Shown here: in pieces, positions 1 through 8,300 of the stretch
How positions within the stretch are numbered: position 1 is the stretch's first letter
Layout: the number at the start of each line of letters is the position of its first letter
NCBI GenBank assembly: GCA_016763665.1
Contig: JAESTI010000349.1
Coordinates: 1-9,371 of the forward strand
From: Bacteroidia bacterium
GTDB lineage: Bacteria; Bacteroidota; Bacteroidia; Flavobacteriales; NORP286
Length of the DNA stretch: 9,371 nucleotides
Direction of reading: 5' to 3'
The notes under the pieces: generated by a model
Told to the model about the DNA's origin: nothing
The model's database searches: none
Seen by the model: only the letters and a program-made list of their open reading frames with translations
Position numbers and translations under genes: made by a program

Positions 1-17
1 ACCTATCTAATAAAAAG

Positions 18-63
18 AAAAGAGGTGGTTAACTAGCCGTTGCTAAAGTTGACCACCTCTTTT
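18..63. terminator. Strong hairpin, probable bidirectional intrinsic terminator
   Basis: The arms at 18-34 and 47-63 pair over 17 bp with a single G-T wobble; the outer 12 bp are perfect. The loop at 35-46 can form three further pairs. On the + strand the stem ends in a run of four T. On the - strand the stem is followed by C and then five T (complement of 12-16). This is the geometry of a rho-independent terminator usable from both sides. It probably ends a transcript entering from the left edge and separates it from the gene that starts at 181. No gene is visible in bases 1-17. Confidence 0.65.
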
Positions 64-180
64 GCTATAGAAATAAGTTGAATTTTTAGTTCTTCTGTTC
101 TTAATTGCTTTACTGAAGGGTGTCTCCCCTTAATCTCTTTTTCCCGATAAATTTTACTAATTTGTGTTAAATTGATTTTT

Positions 181-2139
181 ATGAAGCAGTTTTTTCTCAT
201 AATAATGCTAATTGCTAATTGTTCATTGATAATTGGACAAGAATATGATCTCAAGAATTATCAATGGGAGGAAAATCCTTCAATTCATGAATTGACAGAA
301 AGTGAAGCCAAGGAATCATACCTTGTTATGCAAGACAAGAGGGTGATCGAATACATTTATGATGAACAACAGAATTTGGTAATATTCGAAACACATCATC
401 AAATAATACGATTGAATGATGACAGGGCGATCGAAAGTTATAATAAAGTGTATGTTTCGCTAAAAAATGTGATGGAAACAATTGCTATTCGGGCTAGGGC
501 TATTTCTGCAGACAACAAAGTTGTTGATGTACCTCAAGATAATATCCTTGAAATGGAAGTAGGAGATTATGGTGCTTACAAGATCTTTGCTTTTGAAGGA
601 TTGAAAAAAGGAATGGAAGTAGAATACTTTTACACTTTGAAAAAATATGTTTCCTATTATGATCGAGAATTTTTTCAAAAAAATGCAATTGTAAAAAACG
701 CCTCTTTTCAGTTGATATCTCCCGAGAACTTGATATTTATTTCTAAGAGTTACAACTCTTTTCCTGAACTTAAAGATACAACCATCAACGAAAAGAACTA
801 TTTGAGCGCTGAATTAGAAGAAATATTTGCTCGTGAAAAGGAACAATATGCTGTATATATGCCCAATTTAATGCGAGTGGAATATAAGTTTAGTCACAAT
901 GATCTAGTTAGAGATACCGAAGTACTCACGTGGGCTGATGGCGCTAAGAAGTTCTTTGAATCGATCAATGATACAGATCCTAAGGCACTGAAAAAAGTGT
1001 CTAAAATGGTATCTACTTTAAAATTAAAGGACCTGGAAGAAGACAAAAAAATAAGTGCAATAGATAATTACGTTAAGAACAACATCCTGGTGAGGGAGGA
1101 TGTACCCTCATCTATGGAAACATTGTTGAACATTCTTAAAAATAAGTACACAAGCCCCAAAGGCATTGTGAGACTTTACGTAGCGATGTTGAACGAATCT
1201 GGTATTGAACATCAGTTGGTATTAACTACTGATAGATTTAATAATGTAAAGTTTGATGGCGATTTTATGAGTTGGAACTATCTTAAGTACTATCTGCTAT
1301 ATTTTCCAGGTACTGATAAGTTTTTAGCACCTACAAAAAGTGAATATCGCTACCCCCTAATACCACATGATTGGGCATACAATGACGGGTTGTTTATTAA
1401 ATCTGTTACCATAGGGGATTTTAAAACGGGAATAGCAGAAGTGAATTTTATTCCAATCGCAGAGTATGATAAGAGCTTTAACAACATGGACATTACCATA
1501 GATTTTTCAAAAGGCTTTGATAACCTGAATGTAGATCTCAAATATTCTTTTGGGGGTCATCTGGCAATGTTTCTTCAGCCTGTGTACACATATCTTTCTG
1601 ATGAAGATAAAGAAACTGCTGTTAAAGCGATCATGCAGTCAATGGGTGATGATGTTAAAATTTTAGAAAAGAGCGTATCGAATTATAGTATAGACCTGTC
1701 GCCATATAATGAACCATTTATTATTGAAGGCAGCGTCACTACTAACACACTATTGGAAAAAGCAGGCAGTGATTATTTGTTCAAGATCGGAAATGTAATT
1801 GGCAGGCAGGTGGAGATGTATCAGGAAACCAAAAGGCAAAACTCTGTGGAACTAGAGCATCCGCATAGCTATATCCGTAACATTACATTTGATATTCCTG
1901 AAGGTTATGAAGTGAAAGAATTAGATAAGTTAAAAATGGATATTTCCTATGGTGAAGGAGATGAAAAAGAAATGGTTTTTATTTCTGATTATGTAATTGA
2001 GGACAATCTTGTTAAAGTAAAACTTGATGAATACTACAAAACTCCTTCTTATCCAATAGAACAGTACGAAAATTTCAGAAAAGTGATAAATGCGGCTGCG
2101 GATTTTAACAAGATCGTCTTAGTATTTGAGAAGAAATAA
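181..2139 (+). CDS. Secreted DUF3857 / transglutaminase-like protein, apparently without catalytic residues
   Basis: Start: an in-frame TTG lies at 172, but ATG at 181 is preferred because it begins a clean signal peptide (MKQFFLIIMLIANCSLIIGQ), giving 652 aa exported to the periplasm or cell surface. Domains: the N-terminal third (about 40-230) resembles DUF3857, an all-beta domain common in Bacteroidota. Residues about 290-420 resemble a transglutaminase-like core ('YTSPKGIVRLYVAMLNESGI' then 'YLLYFPGTDKFLAPT'). The C-terminal third (about 480-650) is beta-rich, as in DUF3858-type tails. Odd: in active members the first motif carries a Cys, and the later motifs carry a His and an Asp ('LDPT'). 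Here these positions are S/P/K, no His, and Ala in 'LAPT'. The only cysteine in the protein is in the signal peptide. The role is therefore probably structural or binding rather than catalytic. Cys17 follows Asn, so it is a poor lipobox. The exact function is unknown. It may be cotranscribed with the next gene 51 bp downstream. Confidence 0.85.
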   Translation: MKQFFLIIMLIANCSLIIGQEYDLKNYQWEENPSIHELTESEAKESYLVMQDKRVIEYIYDEQQNLVIFETHHQIIRLNDDRAIESYNKVYVSLKNVMETIAIRARAISADNKVVDVPQDNILEMEVGDYGAYKIFAFEGLKKGMEVEYFYTLKKYVSYYDREFFQKNAIVKNASFQLISPENLIFISKSYNSFPELKDTTINEKNYLSAELEEIFAREKEQYAVYMPNLMRVEYKFSHNDLVRDTEVLTWADGAKKFFESINDTDPKALKKVSKMVSTLKLKDLEEDKKISAIDNYVKNNILVREDVPSSMETLLNILKNKYTSPKGIVRLYVAMLNESGIEHQLVLTTDRFNNVKFDGDFMSWNYLKYYLLYFPGTDKFLAPTKSEYRYPLIPHDWAYNDGLFIKSVTIGDFKTGIAEVNFIPIAEYDKSFNNMDITIDFSKGFDNLNVDLKYSFGGHLAMFLQPVYTYLSDEDKETAVKAIMQSMGDDVKILEKSVSNYSIDLSPYNEPFIIEGSVTTNTLLEKAGSDYLFKIGNVIGRQVEMYQETKRQNSVELEHPHSYIRNITFDIPEGYEVKELDKLKMDISYGEGDEKEMVFISDYVIEDNLVKVKLDEYYKTPSYPIEQYENFRKVINAAADFNKIVLVFEKK

Positions 2140-2190
2140 TTTTTACTCGTCAGGATTGAGCGATTGCGGAAGGTTACACATTTTTAAATT

Positions 2191-2856
2191 ATGGAACTAC
2201 TAAAAAAGTATATTCAAATGTACAAAGACAGCATTGAAAAGGAATCAGAAAAAGAAATTTCTTGGGAAGATGCTTCTGAGGGTGCGTATAACATGATGAG
2301 ATTTACCGAAGTCATTTACGATTATGCAATAAGAGAAAATGAACGTAAATTAAAGTTGAAGAAAAATCCTAAAGGTTTTCATCTAGAAGGAAATGGATAC
2401 TCTTGTTCTATATGTGGAGGAATAATCTCAAATGAAGAAACGTGGTATGACACGTTGGGAATAAAGTGTCTTGTGTGCCAGAAAGCCATTGATAAGAGAA
2501 TAATCCCAGGTTCAGTGGCAAAAAAGGAGTATAGCTGGTACTCAAAGTATGATTTGGAAAGTAGCTTTAATATAAACAGTCATGTGATGAAGAAGTTTAT
2601 CAAGGAAGGAATTCTAAAACCTCGTATTGTCCCAAATTCAGCTGGTAAGCCTCATGTATACCTGTTCCTTATCAAGGATAATAAAGACACTCTACCACCT
2701 AAGAAATTAATTAAGTCTCAAATGGTGAAAGAAATGGACAATGATGGTAAAGAATGGTTCCAATTGGAACCATGGTATAGATTTGTTGATCCACACAAAG
2801 CGTTGAAAGGATATAAAATTATGGATTATCTAAAGGTAGTTTATGAAGAGGAATAA
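2191..2856 (+). CDS. Hypothetical zinc-ribbon-like / helix-turn-helix-like protein
   Basis: 221 aa, with no signal peptide or membrane segment, so probably cytoplasmic. Residues 72-96 hold CxxC-x17-CxxC (C72, C75, C93, C96), a typical four-cysteine zinc-binding arrangement. Residues about 116-162 ('YSKYDLESSFNINSHVMKKF' and on) read like a MerR/excisionase-style helix-turn-helix: a 'YDLE..F.I....' helix pair, then 'IKEGILKPR' and a short beta wing ('HVYLFLIKDN'). The N-terminus (1-60) is charged and helical. The C-terminus (185-221) is rich in W, Y and F and ends acidic. Together these suggest a nucleic-acid-binding or regulatory protein, but the family has no function I can name. The ATG at 2191 has only a distant purine-rich stretch (GGAAGG near 2168). 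It lies 51 bp after the stop of the secreted DUF3857-like gene with no terminator visible between them, so cotranscription is possible. Confidence 0.75.
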   Translation: MELLKKYIQMYKDSIEKESEKEISWEDASEGAYNMMRFTEVIYDYAIRENERKLKLKKNPKGFHLEGNGYSCSICGGIISNEETWYDTLGIKCLVCQKAIDKRIIPGSVAKKEYSWYSKYDLESSFNINSHVMKKFIKEGILKPRIVPNSAGKPHVYLFLIKDNKDTLPPKKLIKSQMVKEMDNDGKEWFQLEPWYRFVDPHKALKGYKIMDYLKVVYEEE

Positions 2857-2871
2857 TTCCATCCGCAACTG

Positions 2872-2908
2872 GGTGTAGATTGTATAACATAGCCATTGTA
2901 TCTACACC
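2872..2908. terminator. Inverted repeat between convergent genes, terminator-like
   Basis: GGTGTAGAT (2872-2880) and ATCTACACC (2900-2908) form a perfect 9-bp stem with a 19-nt loop. It sits in the 59-bp gap between two convergent stop codons, where a shared terminator is expected. Neither side has a proper T-run, so termination by this hairpin alone is uncertain. Confidence 0.45.
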
Positions 2909-2915
2909 AAAATAT

Positions 2916-3680
2916 TTAACTATCCGTTTCCGGAATTTGCTTTATAGAGATTACAATTGTCCTATATATTTTATCATGAGTAGTTTGATGGTTCTTGTCC
3001 CAAAAGTATTGGAAAAAACCTATGAAAAGTAAAGAGGCCGAAGCTGTATAACCGGAAACTCTTTCAAAACTGTTCCATAAGGTGATCGGTTTACCATTGA
3101 GTTTGACAACCTTTATTTTCAACAATCTTTTGCCCGGTGTTTGTCCTGCCCATTTCCACGTGAACATTGAAAAATAAAATAACCCTCCAATTGCACCAAA
3201 GAATAGCTTAAACTTTTCTAGTATTGTTTCCAAGAGTTGCATGAGTGAACTCGTTTTTGTTCCCTCGAGCATTGCAGTTAATTCTGCGGGAAATAAGAAT
3301 CCATAAATGGTTGTTAACGCTAATATGATGGATACGAAAAAGACAACAAATATGAGAATGCGCACATATGCTTTCATATAGGCATGGAATTTTTTTCTAA
3401 TAGTGTAATTCACTTCGTATTTTTCTAGCCTTTCATTTACTTTGTTCAGGGAACTGTCTATTAAGGTAGTGCCTTGAGTGATGGTACTTTTTGCCCTTTT
3501 TTTGACTATTAGAAAGATAAAAACAATCAATATGGCTATGTAAAAAAACTTAGCTGCCAGAAAGACGATCATCCAATCTAACGTATAGGCTATTACACGA
3601 CTGGAAAAGGAGGCTAGCTTCACGCCTTGCAAGTCATCTGCCACTTGTAAATCGCTGAGATCAAATTGTTGTTTAGTCAT
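2916..3680 (-). CDS. RDD-family integral membrane protein
   Basis: 254 aa. The RDD signature begins near residue 24 ('ASFSSRVIAYTLDWMIV', with R28 and D35 as the conserved Arg and Asp). It continues in 'WAGQTPGKRLLKIKVVKLNG' (177-196), and the terminal 'HDKIYRTIVI' matches the usual 'D...T.VV' ending of the family. Predicted membrane segments lie at about 34-59, 105-130, 158-176 and 208-226. A charged loop of about 45 residues (60-104) separates the first two and makes this protein longer than a minimal RDD protein of about 150-170 aa. RDD proteins are inner-membrane proteins of mostly unknown role; some are implicated in ion or proton transport. It is the last gene of the - strand run. Its ATG is 76 bp from the end of the out-of-frame TPR tail, or 182 bp from the stop of the TPR frame as it stands. 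Confidence 0.85.
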   Translation of the reverse strand: MTKQQFDLSDLQVADDLQGVKLASFSSRVIAYTLDWMIVFLAAKFFYIAILIVFIFLIVKKRAKSTITQGTTLIDSSLNKVNERLEKYEVNYTIRKKFHAYMKAYVRILIFVVFFVSIILALTTIYGFLFPAELTAMLEGTKTSSLMQLLETILEKFKLFFGAIGGLFYFSMFTWKWAGQTPGKRLLKIKVVKLNGKPITLWNSFERVSGYTASASLLFIGFFQYFWDKNHQTTHDKIYRTIVISIKQIPETDS

Positions 3681-3756
3681 TTATGTGTTTTGCTTTGTCA
3701 GCCCCGTAGTCACTCGGCTTTGCTGGCTGCCAAATATGAGAAACAGTAAAAGAGAT
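3681..3756 (-). other. Spacer upstream of the RDD gene with a GC-rich patch
   Basis: This is the gap between the probable ancestral end of the TPR gene and the RDD start codon. Bases 3692-3730 are clearly more GC-rich than the surroundings. They contain two copies of GCTTTG (3692-3697 and 3717-3722) and a possible 5-bp stem, CAGCC (3699-3703) with GGCTG (3725-3729). No convincing terminator or promoter was found. It could be a degenerate intergenic repeat or a weak processing hairpin. Confidence 0.3.
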
Positions 3757-3870
3757 CTACTTATCACTTAAAGGACAATGCTCTTTGAATAACTCTTGAA
3801 CCTCGTCACCATACATTTGAGTGAAACCCAACTCCATTGCTCTTTGTAAATCTGCACAAGCCTTACTCAT
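3757..3870 (-). pseudogene. Out-of-frame C-terminal cap of the TPR gene
   Basis: Immediately after a run of ten A (coding strand), a second frame opens as ATG AGT AAG and runs 37 codons to TAG at 3757. It encodes 'MSKACADLQRAMELGF', then 'TQMYGDEVQELFKEHCP' and five more residues. The pattern A-C-x-D-L-x-x-A-x-x-L-G followed by Y-G-x-x-V-x-x-L-x-x-x-C is the familiar closing segment of secreted Bacteroidota TPR proteins. It therefore belongs to the gene at 3863-4708 and is not an independent gene. Removing one A from the run would fuse it in frame after residue 279, for a total of 316 aa. Its own ATG could in principle allow translational restart, but a 37-aa cap alone is unlikely to be functional. 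Confidence 0.75.
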
Positions 3871-4708
3871 TTTTTTTTTGATCTAAATAAACCAAGGCTC
3901 TGTTGCGAAAAGCATAAGAATTTCCGGGATATGATTTGATGGACTGGTTGATATCCTTTAATGCTCCCGCATGGTCATTCAATTTGAGTTTGGCATATCC
4001 TCTATTGTTTAATGTAACAGCCTCATCCGGATCTAATTTTATTGCATGATTATAATATTCAAGCGCCTCTTCATATTTTTCGGCTTGGGCCATTCTAAAG
4101 CCAAGATTAATGTAACCACCTACAAAAGTGGAATCCACTTCAATTATTTTAAGTAAGTGCTTAATGGATTCCTCACTTCTGCCTAATTCATCCAGTATCA
4201 TCGCTAAATTGTTCAACACATAAATGCTTGTTGAATCCATTTCAAGTGCCTTCGTGTAATCTCTGTAAGCCCCATCAAAATCCCTCATCATGGACCTGGA
4301 ATTTCCTCTGTTCATGAGGTACATCTCTTTGATTGAATCCGCAGGTGCATGTTCCATTGCCTTCGTGTAATCTTCAATGGCTGATTCAGGTTTTTGTAAT
4401 GAGTACAGTAAAAGCGCTCTTTCCCCGTATGCTCTGCAATATTTAGGGTCAATTTGAATTGCCTTTGTATAATCACCATAGGCTTCCTGGAAGTTATCTA
4501 ATTCTCTATTCATTATTCCTCTATACATTAAATACTCTTTATTAGTTGGGTCGAGCTCAATTGCTTTTGTATATAGCTTTCGAGCAGCAGAGTATTTTTC
4601 TTCATCACGTTTTTCTTCGGCTTTTTTTGAGAATTCCTCAGCGGTTTGTGCAAAGGTTCCTTGATAGATCAGTAAAGGGACAACTAGTGTGAATAGGTAT
4701 TTTTTCAT
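3863..4708 (-). CDS. Secreted tetratricopeptide-repeat protein, frame interrupted near its 3' end
   Basis: 281 aa as encoded. The signal peptide is MKKYLFTLVVPLLIYQGTFA with cleavage near A20/Q21, so the protein is exported. Seven TPR units follow at about 24-54, 58-88, 92-122, 128-158, 163-192, 197-227 and 231-261, recognisable by repeated 'A...Y.KAI.LDP' blocks such as 'YTKAIELDP', 'YTKAIQIDP' and 'YNHAIKLDP'. An eighth unit begins at about 265 ('YAFRNRALVYL') but stops after 'DQKKNE', where the frame leaves a ten-A run. The missing helix and terminal cap are present in another frame (3757-3870). TPR proteins act as protein-protein scaffolds; the partner here is unknown. It starts 22 bp after the stop of the GyrI-like gene, which strongly suggests cotranscription. 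With A9 the product would be 316 aa; with A11 it would stop at 280 aa. Confidence 0.85.
   Translation of the reverse strand: MKKYLFTLVVPLLIYQGTFAQTAEEFSKKAEEKRDEEKYSAARKLYTKAIELDPTNKEYLMYRGIMNRELDNFQEAYGDYTKAIQIDPKYCRAYGERALLLYSLQKPESAIEDYTKAMEHAPADSIKEMYLMNRGNSRSMMRDFDGAYRDYTKALEMDSTSIYVLNNLAMILDELGRSEESIKHLLKIIEVDSTFVGGYINLGFRMAQAEKYEEALEYYNHAIKLDPDEAVTLNNRGYAKLKLNDHAGALKDINQSIKSYPGNSYAFRNRALVYLDQKKNE
3870..3879 (-). repeat. Ten-A homopolymer at the TPR frame break
   Basis: Ten consecutive T on the + strand (ten A in the coding sense) sit inside codons 277-280 of the TPR gene. The run length decides which of three C-termini is made: 9 A gives the full cap, 10 A ends in Asn-Glu, and 11 A ends at TGA after an extra Lys. 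Such runs are prone to replication slippage, RNA polymerase slippage and sequencing error. Confidence 0.9.
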
Positions 4709-4730
4709 CTAAATTTTATTAAAGAATTAA

Positions 4731-5258
4731 TTATTCAACAGCAATATAAATTTCAACTTCAGCATTTTCAGGATCATGAGACTTTTCTCCATATACTTCA
4801 AAATCTACAGTGTATTTTCTAATAAATTCTTTGTTCCATATTTCTTTCCATGTGTCGATCACCGCATCAGGCATTTTCCCTTTAGCAGTGAGCTTTATGT
4901 ATTTACCACCTTTGAAAGACTTACCAATTAATCCATCAGGAATAGTATCAAGTGAATTTACTTTACATCCAATAATTGCTGTGTAGGCACCAGTATGGTC
5001 TGTTTCATAATCCGTGTAAATTGAATAAACATCATTGTTTTTCTTATCTGGAATTTTTGACATAATATTTTGAGAATAGAATTTATTCCACAACTGCCCC
5101 ATATCAGTCATAGCTTGGTTATTTTCATTAGTTGTTTTGACTGAGATTCCTATTACTTTGAATGAGTCTAATTTCATTTCGCTGTTCATATTTTTTGAAT
5201 TGGAAACAAATGCAATTATAAACAAAGATAATGTGCAGAATAGTATTTGTTTTATCAT
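4731..5258 (-). CDS. GyrI/Cass2-like effector-binding domain protein with N-terminal signal or membrane segment
   Basis: 175 aa from ATG at 5258; a TTG codon directly upstream at 5261 is a less likely start. Residues 1-19 (MIKQILFCTLSLFIIAFVS) are a hydrophobic signal peptide or anchor. Residues about 32-175 match the GyrI-like small-molecule-binding fold (the effector domain of AraC/MerR-type regulators, and stand-alone proteins such as Cass2 and YdeE). Matching features are 'FKVIGISVKT' at the first strand, 'LWNKFY' (56-61), 'YSIYTDYETDHTGAYTAIIG' (78-97), the 'GKYIKLTAKG' region, and 'YTVDFEVYGE' (149-158), whose Glu lies where family members carry a conserved acidic residue. Odd: relatives usually start just before the 'F.V.G' strand and are cytoplasmic, so the leader suggests an exported or anchored version. 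An internal start at M24 or M28 would give a cytoplasmic form. No lipobox fits (Cys8 is inside the hydrophobic core and too early). There is a 73-bp gap after the sensor gene and 22 bp to the TPR gene. Confidence 0.75.
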   Translation of the reverse strand: MIKQILFCTLSLFIIAFVSNSKNMNSEMKLDSFKVIGISVKTTNENNQAMTDMGQLWNKFYSQNIMSKIPDKKNNDVYSIYTDYETDHTGAYTAIIGCKVNSLDTIPDGLIGKSFKGGKYIKLTAKGKMPDAVIDTWKEIWNKEFIRKYTVDFEVYGEKSHDPENAEVEIYIAVE

Positions 5259-5331
5259 CAATTTTAGTCTCTATTGTACAGTTATTAGAGGAATGAGTAT
5301 GGGTAGAGATTTAGTGCCCAATTCATCATAT

Positions 5332-8300
5332 TCAAGCCAAAAATTTCACTCCTATCACAATAATATCATCGGTTTGTTCCATCTCTCCACGCCAGTTTTC
5401 TATTTCCTCATTAAGAGCTTTTCGCTGGTCGATTATACTAAGGGGTTGAATTTCCGACAGTTTATTCCTGAACCTACGTGTCATGAATTTCTTATTTCTG
5501 TCTCCTCCAAACTGGTCAATGTACCCATCAGAGAATATGTAGAACATACTATTCTCAGGCATTTTTATTGTGTGATTTGCAAATTTTCTGTGATCTTCTA
5601 ACTGTAAACCACCAATAGGTACTTTATCAGCCTTAATTTCCTTAAGTGTTAACCCTTTCTGCAAATTCATTTTCTTATTTATCTCAGCTTCCCCTTCTGT
5701 AACTTCACTTGTATCTGAAGTTATAATATATAACGGCCTGTGTGCTCCTGCATATTCCAAAATTCCTTTTTCCATATCCACTTTACAAAGTGCTATATCC
5801 ATACCATCTCTTACTTCAGCATCTTCTTTATACTGCCCGAGGGCAAAACGAACTCCTTCATGTAAATAGTCTAACACTTCACCTGGCTTGGTTATATTTT
5901 TCTCCAATACAATTTGATTCAGCAATTCGTTGCCGATCATACTCATAAATGCTCCTGGTACACCATGTCCGGTACAATCTACAGCTGCAATAATGTACTG
6001 TTGTGTACCATTCCTTTTTAATTCAGAGAACCAGTAAAAATCGCCACTCACTATATCCTTGGGCTTATATAATACAAAAGCATTGGGAAGTGCCTTGTAT
6101 ATATCATTTTCTTTTGGCAAAATAGCTTCTTGAATCCTCTTAGCATATTTAATACTATCGGTAATGTCCTTGTTTTTTGCTTCGATAATTCTGTTTTGTC
6201 GGTTCACTTTTTCTTTCTCTGCAACAATCTCAGAGGTACGTTCGGCAATGATACGCTCCAAGCGCGTATTTTCATCTTTGAGCCTTCTGCTGTTTATCAC
6301 AACAATGGTATAAATGATAAATCCCAACATCAGCATATAACCTGCGTAAGCACCAAAAGTCCTGTACCAGGGAGCTAAAATGGAAAATTGATAGGTGGCC
6401 TCCCGGCTCACATGCCCATAAATATCCCTTGCACGTACATGAAATATATAATCCCGCTCACCTAAGTTGGTATATTCCTTATCGGTTTTAGTAGTCCAAT
6501 CAGTCCAGCTTTTATCAAATCCCTCCAACACATATTGATAATGGGTTTCTTTTTCATTGTCAAATGATGGAGCAGCAAATTCAAAAGTTATAGAATTAAA
6601 TCCATATGGGAGGTCATGAACAAGTGATGCATTTTGTTCATAACTAGCTTTCATCAAAGGAATAACAAACGCTGAAGTATTTTTACCTTCAATTTTATCA
6701 AAATATGCACCATTAAATAACACGGAATCTTTACCTATTATTACCTTTCGGATCAGAGCCGAAAAATTCACCTTATAGTCTTTCACTATTATATCGTCCA
6801 TGCGTATCAACCCTTCATGGCCACCAAACCAGGTTATGCCATTATTTTCAGGATAAATAACTGTAATTTTGCTGGCAATGGTTTTAGGAATTCTTAAAAA
6901 GGGCGTTACTTCCCAACTATATTTATCATTTTGCCCTGGCTTACCAACTGTTATTACTTCATTGCTCTTTAGCCACACATTTCCCACATCGTCTGTTACC
7001 AAAGGATAAGCAGGACGAGCTCCAGCTGCAAACAGAGCACCTAGAGATGAATCGGGTATGAATTTATTCTTCTTGTCTTTTGAGTATTTATACAATCCCC
7101 TGGTTGTAGAAATTGTAAAATGTTTTCCAATATTCACTGTCCATATCGGCCCTCCCGGTAAGTTTTGTTTCGTCCCGTATTTTTCAATAATGTACTTTTC
7201 GCCCCATTTGGAAATTTGGAAAGCACCTGTTTCTACTAAAGATTCGTTCGCTCCTCTTTTGAATTTTGAAAAGTTGATCCTTATAAGACCCTTATAAGAT
7301 GTTCCCATCCATAAGTCACCATTCTCTGTTTCAACAATGCTTCTTATTTCATCAATTGCTCCCGGAAAACTTCCTTCGTCAATCCATTGGCCATCTTTAA
7401 ATTTGATTGATGATATCCCTTGGCCCCCAATAAATATTCGAGAAGGATCTTGCTTAGACCGATTTATGGTAAAAGCATAACCCTTTCTTATCAATTGAGC
7501 AGTATTTTCCGAAATGGAATATACACCATCACTATTGGCAACCAATATCATGTTTCCTAAAATCTCATCGTCCATACAGGAGAAAAAATCCCAAGCACTG
7601 CTTGCAATACCCAATACCGGTTTAAATAATTTTCTGTTAGGAGAAAATGATATTTCGTTATCATCTAAATAAAAAACACCTTGAATGGTTCCTACAAACA
7701 ATTGCCCATTATGCCGTATAATGGATTCTACATTTCCAATCAATCCGTAGTCTTCCGAAAATCTGGTAATTGGTGAATTAACTTCAACACGTGAAATACC
7801 TTTGTTCAAGCCCAGCCATAATCCATTTTGCCGGTCAGAGAATAGATTCAGGATCATGTTATCATTAACTCCGGATAATTTGTTAAGCGCTTGCAACAAC
7901 TTTCCATTGGAGTCAATAACAATTACACCTCCACTTGTTGTTGCCAGTGCATATCTTTGCTTTTGAAATCCTCTTTTAACAGAAGGTAAAGTAATTCCAT
8001 TATATAAAGAATGAAAAGAAAGTATCTGGTCTGCTTGTGTAGAAAAGGGCATAATGTTCCCTGAATTTTGTCCCAATGCAGAGGCACCTAATCCGCGGGA
8101 AAGGTTATTTATTTGTTTTGTAGAATTTATGAGATACAATCCTCGTTTTTCTGTCCCTACCAGTAATCTCTCTTCATTCTCATATGGCAATATTGTGTAA
8201 ACCCTGTCATTTGAAAAAAACTCCCCGCCAGGTAAAAGCTGCAAAGAATCATCACTCATATATTTTAATCCAATACTCCTGTCAAGCATATAAATGGTGC

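Noticed and set aside
181..240. Lipoprotein signal at Cys17 of the DUF3857-like protein
   Set aside because: The residue before Cys is Asn, which does not fit the lipobox, so an ordinary signal peptide is more likely.
33..254. 73-codon open frame on the - strand at the left edge
   Set aside because: It begins inside the coding region of the secreted DUF3857-like gene and its stop lies inside the 18-63 hairpin; it has no recognisable domain. Probably chance.
460..688. Two - strand open frames of 62-72 codons
   Set aside because: They lie antisense within the secreted DUF3857-like gene, with low-complexity F/K/S-rich translations and no motif.
3757..3870. Independent 37-aa small protein gene
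   Set aside because: Its sequence is the standard C-terminal cap of the adjoining TPR protein, so it is better explained as a frameshifted part of that gene.
5137..5601. 154-codon open frame on the + strand
   Set aside because: It lies opposite the 5' end of the GyrI-like gene and the 3' end of the SpoIIE-type gene, both of which have strong protein motifs; its own translation shows none.
5332..6250. Histidine-kinase output for the sensor
   Set aside because: No H-box or N/G-box motifs follow the coiled coil; the C-terminus has the SpoIIE/PP2C motifs instead.
5742..7297. Three + strand open frames of 68-82 codons opposite the sensor gene
   Set aside because: Antisense shadows of a well-supported coding region with clear propeller, Y_Y_Y and phosphatase motifs.
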